DNA of 64,000 nt from Sipunculus nudus (Eukaryota; Annelida; Sipuncula; Golfingiida; Sipunculidae): assembly GCA_026874595.1 (NCBI GenBank), contig CM049306.1:262019-326018 (forward strand), written 5' to 3'. The notes under the pieces are model-generated. The model saw only the letters and a program-made list of their open reading frames with translations. It ran no database searches and was not told the origin of the DNA. Below are positions 32,221 through 45,127 of this stretch, piece by piece. How positions within the stretch are numbered: the first letter of the stretch is position 1; the number at the start of each line of letters is the position of its first letter. The position numbers and the translations under genes were made by a program.

Positions 32221-33550
32221 TAAAGTCTGGACTGTGCCTCCAACATGTATGATCATAGATGGGGCCCGGAGAGGCCGTCACGCACCGCTGCACATGCCGG
32301 CCGCCCACCGTAGGGACCCTGCCGCCACTTGCGGCGACGGCACGTGTCTTCGTGGTTTGGCGAAAAACGGCGCGAGATTTGACGAGACTAACAATGTGAC
32401 CCCTGAATGTGACTGCGAGTGTCAGCCGCTATCCAGCGCTGCAAACCATGTGTCTGTAGCGTGAAAAATGACATAATTATAGGCATTTCTTTGAATGGTC
32501 ACGTGTTCTCGTTTCACGAGAAACGGTGCGAGATATGACGAGACTTGCGATTGAATGACTAAGAACTAGAGGGATGCTGTCTAACGCCAAACACCAGACC
32601 TTTCTATCGCAAATATCAACAGAGAGAGAAGCTGGAAAACTCCGAATTTTCAGATTGTCAAGTTTTACCCCAAAATTTGGTAACCATGGTAACGGCAGCA
32701 CAAAGCAACATGTGCGAAGGGATAAGCCAATGTTCCTAGTTTCAGATACGACCCAAAAAATGGTGCCTCGTTTAATATTTTTTGAGATATTGCAGAAAAA
32801 TGATATGTTACAGTGTTTCATGTACCACGCCCCCTGGTGGCTATTTCCAAAAAATGAAAAATTGGTTTCGAGATATTTCTAAATAACACAAAATATGTCA
32901 TTTTCAAAGTCATAGTTTAAAAAATGCGACCTGTAAGCCATATTTAATGAAATCTCAAAAAATTCTCGTTTGACGAGAAATGGTGCGAGATTTTACGAGA
33001 CTTTCACTTGTATAATTAAAAGCTTATTTAGTACTATCTGATGCAAAAAACTAGAACTCTCTAGCTTTAAAAATGACAAAGTTAGAAAAATTAGGCCTTT
33101 TATTTTCGAAAATCATGAGTTTCCCCCCAAAATGTGTAACCATAGAAACAGCAGATTTCAGCAACATATATATCAGAAGAAAGGCCTTGGAATGCCGATT
33201 AAAATGAGCCCTGTTTGAAGTGGCTATGACAAATAGTAATGGAGATATGAAGAAAAGAGCACTTTAGGAACTTTTGATGACCTTGACCTTGACCTTTGAC
33301 CTATATTGCCCAAAAACAATAGGCTTCTTGCATTTTTGATTTTACACAAACTGTGAAAGTTTGAAAGCGATGGGATCAAAATTGTGACCTGTAGAGACTG
33401 GACAGACAAACAAACAAACAAACAAACAGACAAACAGACATCCGCGACTGACCAACCAGCTTGCGAAAATCGAAGATTTCCGGCAAGCAACAAACAGACA
33501 TCCGCGACTGACCAACCAGCTTGCGAAAATCGAAGATTTCCGGCAAGCAA
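32221..33550 (+). repeat. Macrosatellite unit 4 (type A, 1330 bp)
   Basis: Type A with two terminal hairpin subrepeats and a private CACATGCC and TCTCAAAAAATTC. CTCF-like core 32828-32841; X-box-like site 32680-32693. Confidence 0.95.
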
Positions 33551-34812
33551 TAAAGTTGTGACTGTGCCTCCAACATGTCTGATCATAGATGGGGCCCGGA
33601 GAGGCCGTCACGCACCGCTGCACACGCCGGCCGCCCACCGTAAGGACCCTGCCGCCACTTGCGGCGACGGCACGTGTCTTCGTGGTTTGGCGAAAGACGG
33701 CGCGAGATTTGACGAGACTAACAATGCGACCCCTGAATGTGACTGCGAGTGTCAGCCGCTATCCGGCGCTGCAGGCCATGTGTCTGTAGCGTAAAAAATG
33801 ACAGAATTATAGGCATTTCTTTGAATGGTCACGTGTTCTCGTTTCACGAGAAACGGCGCGAGATATGACGAGACTTGCGATTGAATGGCTTAGAACTAGA
33901 GGGATGCTGTCTAACGCCAAAAAACCCGACCTTTCTATCGCAAATAGCAACAGAGATAGAAGCTGGGAAACTCCGAATTTTCAGATTGTCAAGTTTTACC
34001 CCAAAATTTGGTAACCATGGTAACGGCAGCACAAAGCAACATGTGCGAAGGGCTAAGCCAATGTTCCTAGTTTCAGATACGACCAAAGAAATGGTGTCAC
34101 GTTTAATATTTTTTGAGATATTGCAGAAAAATGATATGTTACAGTGTTTCATGTACCACGCCCCCTGGTGCCTATTTCCAAAAAATGAAAAATTGGTTTC
34201 GAGATATTTCTAAATAACACAAAATATGTCATTTTCAAAGTCATAGTTTAAAAAATGCGACCTGTAAGCCATATTTAATGAGATCTCGAATATTCTCGTT
34301 TGACGAGAAATGGTGCGAGATTTTACGAGACTTTCACTTGTATAATAAAAAGCTTATTTAGTACTATCTGATGCAAAAAACTAGAACTCTCTAGCTTTAA
34401 AAATGACAAAGTTAGAAAAATTAGGCCTTTTATTTTCGAAAATCATGAGTTTTCCCCCAAAATGTGTAACCATAGAAACAGCAGATTTCAGCAACATATA
34501 TATCAGAAGAAGGGCCTTGGAATGCCGATTAAAATGAGCCATGTTTGAAGTGGCTATGACAAATAGTAATGGAGATATAAAGAAAAGAGCACTTTAGGAA
34601 CTTTTGATGACCTTGACCTTGACCTTTGACCTATATTGCCCAAAAACAATAGGCTTCTTGCATTTTTGATTTTACACAAACTGTGAAAGTTTGAAAGCGA
34701 TGGGATCAAAATTGCGACCTGTAGAGACTGGACAGACAAACAAACAAACAGACAAACAGACATCCGCGACTGACCAACCAGCTTGCGAAAATCGAAGATT
34801 TCCGGCAAGCAA
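33551..34812 (+). repeat. Macrosatellite unit 5 (type B, 1262 bp)
   Basis: First type B unit. Its CTCF-like core at 34159-34172 reads CGCCCCCTGGTGCC, the only one of the thirteen with a changed base. X-box-like site 34011-34024. One terminal hairpin. Confidence 0.95.
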
Positions 34813-36074
34813 TAAAGTTGTGACTGTGCCTCCAACATGTCTGATCATAGATGGGGCCCGGAGAGGCCGTCACGCACCGCTGCACACGCCGGCCGCCCAC
34901 CGTAAGGACCCTGCCGCCACTTGCGGCGACGGCACGTGTCTTCGTGGTTTGGCGAAAGACGGCGCGAGATTTGACGAGACTAACAATGCGACCCCTGAAT
35001 GTGACTGCGAGTGTCAGCCGCTATCCGGCGCTGCAGGCCATATGTCTGTAGCGTAAAAAATGACAGAATTATAGGCATTTCTTTGAATGGTCACGTGTTC
35101 TCGTTTCACGAGAAACGGCGCGAGATATGACGAGACTTGCGATTGAATGGCTTAGAACTAGAGGGATGCTGTCTAACGCCAAAAAACCCGACCTTTCTAT
35201 CGCAAATAGCAACAGAGATAGAAGCTGGGAAACTCCGAATTTTCAGATTGTCAAGTTTTACCCCAAAATTTGGTAACCATGGTAACGGCAGCACAAAGCA
35301 ACATGTGCGGAGGGCTAAGCCAATGTTCCTAGTTTCAGATACGACCAAAGAAATGGTGTCACGTTTAATATTTTTTGAGATATTGCAGAAAAATGATATG
35401 TTACAGTGTTTCATGTACCACGCCCCCTGGTGGCTATTTCCAAAAAATGAAAAATTGGTTTCGAGATATTTCTAAATAACACAAAATATGTCATTTTCAA
35501 AGTCATAGTTTAAAAAATGCGACCTGTAAGCCATATTTAATGAGATCTCGAATATTCTCGTTTGACGAGAAATGGTGCGAGATTTTACGAGACTTTCACT
35601 TGTATAATAAAAAGCTTATTTAGTACTATCTGATGCAAATAACTAGAACTCTCTAGCTTTAAAAATGACAAAGTTAGAAAAATTAGGCCTTTTATTTTCG
35701 AAAATCATGAGTTTTCCCCCAAAATGTGTAACCATAGAAACAGCAGATTTCAGCAACATATATATCAGAAGAAGGGCCTTGGAATGCCGATTAAAATGAG
35801 CCATGTTTGAAGTGGCTATGACAAATAGTAATGGAGATATAAAGAAAAGAGCACTTTAGGAACTTTTGATGACCTTGACCTTGACCTTTGACCTATATTG
35901 CCCAAAAACAATAGGCTTCTTGCATTTTTGATTTTACACAAACTGTGAAAGTTTGAAAGCGATGGGATCAAAATTGCGACCTGTAGAGACTGGACAGACA
36001 AACAAACAAACAGACAAACAGACATCCGCGACTGACCAACCAGCTTGCGAAAATCGAAGATTTCCGGCAAGCAA
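34813..36074 (+). repeat. Macrosatellite unit 6 (type B, 1262 bp)
   Basis: CTCF-like core 35421-35434; X-box-like site 35273-35286. Carries GCGGAGGGCTAAG where unit 5 has GCGAAGGGCTAAG. One terminal hairpin. Confidence 0.95.
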
Positions 36075-37404
36075 TAAAGTTGTGACTGTGCCTCCAACAT
36101 GTCTGATCATAGATGGGGCCCGGAGAGGCCGTCACGCACCGCTGCACACGCCGGCCGCCCACCGTAAGGACCCTGCCGCCACTTGCGGCGACGGCACGTG
36201 TCTTCGTGGTTTGGCGAAAGACGGCGCGAGATTTGACGAGACTAACAATGCGACCCCTGAATGTGACTGCGAGTGTCAGCCGCTATCCGGCGCTGCAGGC
36301 CATGTGTCTGTAGCGTAAAAAATGACAGAATTATAGGCATTTCTTTGAATGGTCACGTGTTCTCGTTTCACGAGAAACGGCGCGAGATATGACGAGACTT
36401 GCGATTGAATGGCTTAGAACTAGAGGGATGCTGTCTAACGCCAAAAAACCCGACCTTTCTATCGCAAATAGCAACAGAGATAGAAGCTGGGAAACTCCGA
36501 ATTTTCAGATTGTCAAGTTTTACCCCAAAATTTGGTAACCATGGTAACGGCAGCACAAAGCAACATGTGCGGAGGGCTAAGCCAATGTTCCTAGTTTCAG
36601 ATACGACCAAAGAAATGGTGTCACGTTTAATATTTTTTGAGATATTGCAGAAAAATGATATGTTACAGTGTTTCATGTACCACGCCCCCTGGTGGCTATT
36701 TCCAAAAAATGAAAAATTGGTTTCGAGATATTTCTAAATAACACAAAATATGTCATTTTCAAAGTCATAGTTTAAAAAATGCGACCTGTAAGCCATATTT
36801 AATGAGATCTCGAATATTCTCGTTTGACGAGAAATGGTGCGAGATTTTACGAGACTTTCACTTGTATAATAAAAAGCTTATTTAGTACTATCTGATGCAA
36901 AAAACTAGAACTCTCTAGCTTTAAAAATGACAAAGTTAGAAAAATTAGGCCTTTTATTTTCGAAAATCATGAGTTTTCCCCCAAAATGTGTAACCATAGA
37001 AACAGCAGATTTCAGCAACATATATATCAGAAGAAGGGCCTTGGAATGCCGATTAAAATGAGCCATGTTTGAAGTGGCTATGACAAATAGTAATGGAGAT
37101 ATGAAGAAAAGAGCACTTTAGGAACTTTTGATGACCTTGACCTTGACCTTTGACCTATATTGCCCAAAAACAATAGGCTTCTTGCATTTTTGATTTTACA
37201 CAAACTGTGAAAGTTTGAAAGCGATGGGATCAAAATTGTGACCTGTAGAGACTGGACAGACAAACAAACAAACAAACAAACAGACAAACAGACATCCGCG
37301 ACTGACCAACCAGCTTGCGAAAATCGAAGATTTCCGGCAAGCAACAAACAGACATCCGCGACTGACCAACCAGCTTGCGAAAATCGAAGATTTCCGGCAA
37401 GCAA
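36075..37404 (+). repeat. Macrosatellite unit 7 (type B, 1330 bp)
   Basis: CTCF-like core 36683-36696; X-box-like site 36535-36548. Two terminal hairpins. Confidence 0.95.
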
Positions 37405-38666
37405 TAAAGTTGTGACTGTGCCTCCAACATGTCTGATCATAGATGGGGCCCGGAGAGGCCGTCACGCACCGCTGCACACGCCGGCCGCCCACCGTAAGGA
37501 CCCTGCCGCCACTTGCGGCGACGGCACGTGTCTTCGTGGTTTGGCGAAAGACGGCGCGAGATTTGACGAGACTAACAATGCGACCCCTGAATGTGACTGC
37601 GAGTGTCAGCCGCTATCCGGCACTGCAGGCCATGTGTCTGTAGCGTAAAAAATGACAGAATTATAGGCATTTCTTTGAATGGTCACGTGTTCTCGTTTCA
37701 CGAGAAACGGCGCGAGATATGACGAGACTTGTGATTGAATGGCTTAGAACTAGAGGGATGCTGTCTAACGCCAAAAAACCCGACCTTTCTATCGCAAATA
37801 GCAACAGAGATAGAAGCTGGGAAACTCCGAATTTTCAGATTGTCAAGTTTTACCCCAAAATTTGGTAACCATGGTAACGGCAGCACAAAGCAACATGTGC
37901 GGAGGGCTAAGCCAATGTTCCTAGTTTCAGATACGACCAAAGAAATGGTGTCACGTTTAATATTTTTTGAGATATTGCAGAAAAATGATATGTTACAGTG
38001 TTTCATGTACCACGCCCCCTGGTGGCTATTTCCAAAAAATGAAAAATTGGTTTCGAGATATTTCTAAATAACACAAAATATGTCATTTTCAAAGTCATAG
38101 TTTAAAAAATGCGACCTGTAAGCCATATTTAATGAGATCTCGAATATTCTCGTTTGACGAGAAATGGTGCGAGATTTTACGAGACTTTCACTTGTATAAT
38201 AAAAAGCTTATTTAGTACTATCTGATGCAAAAAACTAGAACTCTCTAGCTTTAAAAATGACAAAGTTAGAAAAATTAGGCCTTTTATTTTCGAAAATCAT
38301 GAGTTTTCCCCCAAAATGTGTAACCATAGAAACAGCAGATTTCAGCAACATATATATCAGAAGAAGGGCCTTGGAATGCCGATTAAAATGAGCCATGTTT
38401 GAAGTGGCTATGACAAATAGTAATGGAGATATAAAGAAAAGAGCACTTTAGGAACTTTTGATGACCTTGACCTTGACCTTTGACCTATATTGCCCAAAAA
38501 CAATAGGCTTCTTGCATTTTTGATTTTACACAAACTGTGAAAGTTTGAAAGCGATGGGATCAAAATTGCGACCTGTAGAGACTGGACAGACAAACAAACA
38601 AACAGACAAACAGACATCCGCGACTGACCAACCAGCTTGCGAAAATCGAAGATTTCCGGCAAGCAA
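37405..38666 (+). repeat. Macrosatellite unit 8 (type B, 1262 bp)
   Basis: CTCF-like core 38013-38026; X-box-like site 37865-37878. Shares the rare CCGGCACTGCAGG variant only with unit 10. One terminal hairpin. Confidence 0.95.
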
Positions 38667-39996
38667 TAAAGTTGTGACTGTGCCTCCAACATGTCTGATC
38701 ATAGATGGGGCCCGGAGAGGCCGTCACGCACCGCTGCACACGCCGGCCGCCCACAGTAAGGACCCTGCCGCCACTTGCGGCGACGGCACGTGTCTTCGTG
38801 GTTTGGCGAAAGACGGCGCGAGATTTGACGAGACTAACAATGCGACCCCTGAATGTGACTGCGAGTGTCAGCCGCTATCCGGCGCTGCAGGCCATGTGTC
38901 TGTAGCGTAAAAAATGACAGAATTATAGGCATTTCTTTGAATGGTCACGTGTTCTCGTTTCACGAGAAACGGCGCGAGATATGACGAGACTTGCGATTGA
39001 ATGGCTTAGAACTAGAGGGATGCTGTCTAACGCCAAAAAACCCGACCTTTCTATCGCAAATAGCAACAGAGATAGAAGCTGGGAAACTCCGAATTTTCAG
39101 ATTGTCAAGTTTTACCCCAAAATTTGGTAACCATGGTAACGGCAGCACAAAGCAACATGTGCGGAGGGCTAAGCCAATGTTCCTAGTTTCAGATACGACC
39201 AAAGAAATGGTGTCACGTTTAATATTTTTTGAGATATTGCAGAAAAATGATATGTTACAGTGTTTCATGTACCACGCCCCCTGGTGGCTATTTCCAAAAA
39301 ATGAAAAATTGGTTTCGAGATATTTCTAAATAACACAAAATATGTCATTTTCAAAGTCATAGTTTAAAAAATGCGACCTGTAAGCCATATTTAATGAGAT
39401 CTCGAATATTCTCGTTTGACGAGAAATGGTGCGAGATTTTACGAGACTTTCACTTGTATAATAAAAAGCTTATTTAGTACTATCTGATGCAAAAAACTAG
39501 AACTCTCTAGCTTTAAAAATGACAAAGTTAGAAAAATTAGGCCTTTTATTTTCGAAAATCATGAGTTTTCCCCCAAAATGTGTAACCATAGAAACAGCAG
39601 ATTTCAGCAACATATATATCAGAAGAAGGGCCTTGGAATGCCGATTAAAATGAGCCATGTTTGAAGTGGCTATGACAAATAGTAATGGAGATATGAAGAA
39701 AAGAGCACTTTAGGAACTTTTGATGACCTTGACCTTGACCTTTGACCTATATTGCCCAAAAACAATAGGCTTCTTGCATTTTTGATTTTACACAAACTGT
39801 GAAAGTTTGAAAGCGATGGGATCAAAATTGTGACCTGTAGAGACTGGACAGACAAACAAACAAACAAACAAACAGACAAACAGACATCCGCGACTGACCA
39901 ACCAGCTTGCGAAAATCGAAGATTTCCGGCAAGCAACAAACAGACATCCGCGACTGACCAACCAGCTTGCGAAAATCGAAGATTTCCGGCAAGCAA
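38667..39996 (+). repeat. Macrosatellite unit 9 (type B, 1330 bp)
   Basis: CTCF-like core 39275-39288; X-box-like site 39127-39140. Private CCCACAGTAAGG. Two terminal hairpins. Confidence 0.95.
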
Positions 39997-41266
39997 TAAA
40001 GTTGTGACTGTGCCTCCAACATGTCTGATCATAGATGGGGCCCGGAGAGGCCGTCACGCACCGCTGCACACGCCGGCCGCCCACCGTAAGGACCCTGCCG
40101 CCACTTGCGGCGACGGCACGTGTCTTCGTGGTTTGGCGAAAGACGGCGCGAGATTTGACGAGACTAACAATGCGACCCCTGAATGTGACTGCGAGTGTCA
40201 GCCGCTATCCGGCACTGCAGGCCATGTGTCTGTAGCGTAAAAAATGACAGAATTATAGGCATTTCTTTGAATGGTCACGTGTTCTCGTTTCACGAGAAAC
40301 GGCGCGAGATATGACGAGACTTGCGATTGAATGGCTTAGAACTAGAGGGATGCTGTCTAACGCCAAAAAACCCGACCTTTCTATCGCAAATAGCAACAGA
40401 GATAGAAGCTGGGAAACTCCGAATTTTCAGATTGTCAAGTTTTACCCCAAAATTTGGTAACCATGGTAACGGCAGCACAAAGCAACATGTGCGGAGGGCT
40501 AAGCCAATGTTCCTAGTTTCAGATACGACCAAAGAAATGGTGTCACGTTTAATATTTTTTGAGATATTGCAGAAAAATGATATGTTACAGTGTTTCATGT
40601 ACCACGCCCCCTGGTGGCTATTTCCAAAAAATGAAAAATTGGTTTCGAGATATTTCTAAATAACACAAAATATGTCATTTTCAAAGTCATAGTTTAAAAA
40701 ATGCGACCTGTAAGCCATATTTAATGAGATCTCGAATATTCTCGTTTGACGAGAAATGGTGCGAGATTTTACGAGACTTTCACTTGTATAATAAAAAGCT
40801 TATTTAGTACTATCTGATGCAAAAAACTAGAACTCTCTAGCTTTAAAAATGACAAAGTTAGAAAAATTAGGCCTTTTATTTTCGAAAATCATGAGTTTTC
40901 CCCCAAAATGTGTAACCATAGAAACAGCAGATTTCAGCAACATATATATCAGAAGAAGGGCCTTGGAATGCCGATTAAAATGAGCCATGTTTGAAGTGGC
41001 TATGACAAATAGTAATGGAGATATAAAGAAAAGAGCACTTTAGGAACTTTTGATGACCTTGACCTTGACCTTTGACCTATATTGCCCAAAAACAATAGGC
41101 TTCTTGCATTTTTGATTTTACACAAACTGTGAAAGTTTGAAAGCGATGGGATCAAAATTGTGACCTGTAGAGACTGGACAGACAAACAAACAAACAAACA
41201 AACAGACAAACAGACATCCGCGACTGACCAACCAGCTTGCGAAAATCGAAGATTTCCGGCAAGCAA
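39997..41266 (+). repeat. Macrosatellite unit 10 (type B, 1270 bp)
   Basis: CTCF-like core 40605-40618; X-box-like site 40457-40470. Shares CCGGCACTGCAGG with unit 8. One hairpin with a longer CAAA tract. Confidence 0.95.
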
Positions 41267-42536
41267 TAAAGTTGTGACTGTGCCTCCAACATGTCTGATC
41301 ATAGATGGGGCCCGGAGAGGCCGTCACGCACCGCTGCACACGCCGGCCGCCCACCGTAAGGACCCTGCCGCCACTTGCGGCGACGGCACGTGTCTTCGTG
41401 GTTTGGCGAAAGACGGCGCGAGATTTGACGAGACTAACAATGCGACCCCTGAATGTGACTGCGAGTGTCAGCCGCTATCCGGCGCTGCAGGCCATGTGTC
41501 TGTAGCGTAAAAAATGACAGAATTATAGGCATTTCTTTGAATGGTCACGTGTTCTCGTTTCACGAGAAACGGCGCGAGATATGACGAGACTTGCGATTGA
41601 ATGGCTTAGAACTAGAGGGATGCTGTCTAACGCCAAAAAACCCGACCTTTCTATCGCAAATAGCAACAGAGATAGAAGCTGGGAAACTCCGAATTTTCAG
41701 ATTGTCAAGTTTTACCCCAAAATTTGGTAACCATGGTAACGGCAGCACAAAGCAACATGTGCGGAGGGCTAAGCCAATGTTCCTAGTTTCAGATACGACC
41801 AAAGAAATGGTGTCACGTTTAATATTTTTTGAGATATTGCAGAAAAATGATATGTTACAGTGTTTCATGTACCACGCCCCCTGGTGGCTATTTCCAAAAA
41901 ATGAAAAATTGGTTTCGAGATATTTCTAAATAACACAAAATATGTCATTTTCAAAGTCATAGTTTAAAAAATGCGACCTGTAAGCCATATTTAATGAGAT
42001 CTCGAATATTCTCGTTTGACGAGAAATGGTGCGAGATTTTACGAGACTTTCACTTGTATAATAAAAAGCTTATTTAGTACTATCTGATGCAAAAAACTAG
42101 AACTCTCTAGCTTTAAAAATGACAAAGTTAGAAAAATTAGGCCTTTTATTTTCGAAAATCATGAGTTTTCCCCCAAAATGTGTAACCATAGAAACAGCAG
42201 ATTTCAGCAACATATATATCAGAAGAAGGGCCTTGGAATGCCGATTAAAATGAGCCATGTTTGAAGTGGCTATGACAAATAGTAATGGAGATATGAAGAA
42301 AAGAGCACTTTAGGAACTTTTGATGACCTTGACCTTGATCTTTGACCTTTATTGCCCAAAAACAATAGGCTTCTTGCATTTTTGATTTTACACAAACTGT
42401 GAAAGTTTGAAAGCGATGGGATCAAAATTGTGACCTGTAGAGACTGGACAGACAAACAAACAAACAAACAAACAGACAAACAGACATCCGCGACTGACCA
42501 ACCAGCTTGCGAAAATCGAAGATTTCCGGCAAGCAA
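41267..42536 (+). repeat. Macrosatellite unit 11 (type B, 1270 bp)
   Basis: CTCF-like core 41875-41888; X-box-like site 41727-41740. The TGACCTT run is altered (TTGATCTTTGACCTTTATT). One hairpin. Confidence 0.95.
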
Positions 42537-43865
42537 TAAAGTCTGGACTGTGCCTCCAACATGTATGATCATAGATGGGGCCCGGAGAGGCCGTCACGCA
42601 CCGCTGCACACGCCGGCCGCCCACCGTAGGGACCCTGCCGCCACTTGCGGCGACGGCACGTGTCTTCGTGGTTTGGCGAAAAACGGCGCGAGATTTGACG
42701 AGACTAACAATGTGACCCCTGAATGTGACTGCGAGTGTCAGCCGCTATCCAGCGCTGCAAACCATGTGTCTGTAGCGTGAAAAATGACATAATTATAGGC
42801 ATTTCTTTGAATGGTCACGTGTTCTCGTTTCACGAGAAACGGTGCGAGATATGACGAGACTTGCGATTGAATGACTAAGAACTAGAGGGATGCTGTCTAA
42901 CGCCAAACACCAGACCTTTCTATCGCAAATATCAACAGAGAGAGAAGCTGGAAAACTCCGAATTTTCAGATTGTCAAGTTTTACCCCAAAATTTGGTAAC
43001 CATGGTAACGGCAGCACAAAGCAACATGTGCGAAGGGATAAGCCAATGTTCCTAGTTTCAGATACGACCCAAAAAATGGTGCCTCGTTTAATATTTTTTG
43101 AGATATTGCAGAAAAATGATATGTTACAGTGTTTCATGTACCACGCCCCCTGGTGGCTATTTCCAAAAAATGAAAAATTGGTTTCGAGATATTTCTAAAT
43201 AACACAAAATATGTCATTTTCAAAGTCATAGTTTAAAAAATGCGACCTGTAAGCCATATTTAATGAAATCTCGAAAATTCTCGTTTGACGAGAAATGGTG
43301 CGAGATTTTACGAGACTTTCACTTGTATAATTAAAAGCTTATTTAGTACTATCTGATGCAAAAAACTAGAACTCTCTAGCTTTAAAAATGACAAAGTTAG
43401 AAAAATTAGGCCTTTTATTTTCGAAAATCATGAGTTTCCCCCCAAAATGTGTAACCATAGAAACAGCAGATTTCAGCAACATATATATCAGAAGAAAGGC
43501 CTTGGAATGCCGATTAAAATGAGCCCTGTTTGAAGTGGCTATGACAAATAGTAATGGAGATATGAAGAAAAGAGCACTTTAGGAACTTTTGATGACCTTG
43601 ACCTTGACCTTTGACCTATATTGCCCAAAAACAATAGGCTTCTTGCATTTTTGATTTTACACAAACTGTGAAAGTTTGAAAGCGATGGGATCAAAATTGT
43701 GACCTGTAGAGACTGGACAGACAAACAAACAAACAAACAAACAGACAAACAGACATCCGCGACTGACCAACCAGCTTGCGAAAATCGAAGATTTCCGGCA
43801 AGCAACAAACAGACATCCGCGACTGACCAACCAGCTTGCGAAAATCGAAGATTTCCGGCAAGCAA
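42537..43865 (+). repeat. Macrosatellite unit 12 (type A, 1329 bp)
   Basis: An isolated type A unit between type B units. CTCF-like core 43144-43157; X-box-like site 42996-43009. Two hairpins, as in unit 4. Confidence 0.95.
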
Positions 43866-45127
43866 TAAAGTTGTGACTGTGCCTCCAACATGTCTGATCA
43901 TAGATGGGGCCCGGAGAGGCCGTCACGCACCGCTGCACACGCCGGCCGCCCACCGTAAGGACCCTGCCGCCACTTGCGGCGACGGCACGTGTCTTCGTGG
44001 TTTGGCGAAAGACGGCGCGAGATTTGACGAGACTAACAATGCGACCCCTGAATGTGACTGCGAGTGTCAGCCGCTATCCGGCGCTGCAGGCCATGTGTCT
44101 GTAGCGTAAAAAATGACAGAATTATAGGCATTTCTTTGAATGGTCACGTGTTCTCGTTTCACGAGAAACGGCGCGAGATATGACGAGACTTGCGATTGAA
44201 TGGCTTAGAACTAGAGGGATGCTGTCTAACGCCAAAAAACCCGACCTTTCTATCGCAAATAGCAACAGAGATAGAAGCTGGGAAACTCCGAATTTTCAGA
44301 TTGTCAAGTTTTACCCCAAAATTTGGTAACCATGGTAACGGCAGCACAAAGCAACATGTGCGAAGGGCTAAGCCAATGTTCCTAGTTTCAGATACGACCA
44401 AAGAAATGGTGTCACGTTTAATATTTTTTGAGATATTGCAGAAAAATGATATGTTACAGTGTTTCATGTACCACGCCCCCTGGTGGCTATTTCCAAAAAA
44501 TGAAAAATTGGTTTCGAGATATTTCTAAATAACACAAAATATGTCATTTTCAAAGTCATAGTTTAAAAAATGCGACCTGTAAGCCATATTTAATGAGATC
44601 TCGAATATTCTCGTTTGACGAGAAATGGTGCGAGATTTTACGAGACTTTCACTTGTATAATAAAAAGCTTATTTAGTACTATCTGATGCAAAAAACTAGA
44701 ACTCTCTAGCTTTAAAAATGACAAAGTTAGAAAAATTAGGCCTTTTATTTTCGAAAATCATGAGTTTTCCCCCAAAATGTGTAACCATAGAAACAGCAGA
44801 TTTCAGCAACATATATATCAGAAGAAGGGCCTTGGAATGCCGATTAAAATGAGCCATGTTTGAAGTGGCTATGACAAATAGTAATGGAGATATAAAGAAA
44901 AGAGCACTTTAGGAACTTTTGATGACCTTGACCTTGACCTTTGACCTATATTGCCCAAAAACAATAGGCTTCTTGCATTTTTGATTTTACACAAACTGTG
45001 AAAGTTTGAAAGCGATGGGATCAAAATTGCGACCTGTAGAGACTGGACAGACAAACAAACAAACAGACAAACAGACATCCGCGACTGACCAACCAGCTTG
45101 CGAAAATCGAAGATTTCCGGCAAGCAA
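43866..45127 (+). repeat. Macrosatellite unit 13 (type B, 1262 bp)
   Basis: Last unit. CTCF-like core 44474-44487; X-box-like site 44326-44339. Shares GCGAAGGGCTAAG with unit 5. Its hairpin (45096-45125) and AA directly precede the family 3 head at 45128. Confidence 0.95.

Larger units (their letters stand above)
28342..45127 (+). repeat. Family 3 macrosatellite, 13 units
   Basis: Thirteen head-to-tail units of 1262-1341 bp fill 16.8 kb. Unit order: TAAAG; GC-rich CpG-dense segment; CTCGTTTCACGAGA palindrome; X-box-like palindrome; CTCF-like core on the minus strand; CTCGTTTGACGAGA palindrome; CTAGAACTCTCTAG; TGACCTT run; CAAA/CAGA repeat; one or two 61-bp hairpin subrepeats. Length variation comes from the second hairpin subrepeat (61-72 bp) and CAAA number (8 bp). 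Types A (AAAGTCTGGACTG) and B (AAAGTTGTGACTG) are interleaved. Open frames of 64-143 codons recur on both strands, but a 1-nt difference between types A and B shifts the frame, so they are not genes. Confidence 0.97.

Noticed and set aside
28598-45123. Repeated open frames of 64-143 codons in the macrosatellite as a tandem gene family
   Set aside because: They overlap on both strands and in several frames, end at repeat features (CAGA tract reading as CLSV or TDKQ strings), and a 1-nt difference between type A and B units (CAAACACCAGACC versus CAAAAAACCCGACC) shifts the frame.
28190-45127. CRISPR array
   Set aside because: The 61-bp hairpin subrepeats are not separated by unique spacers of constant length, no cas gene is present, and the sequence is eukaryotic.
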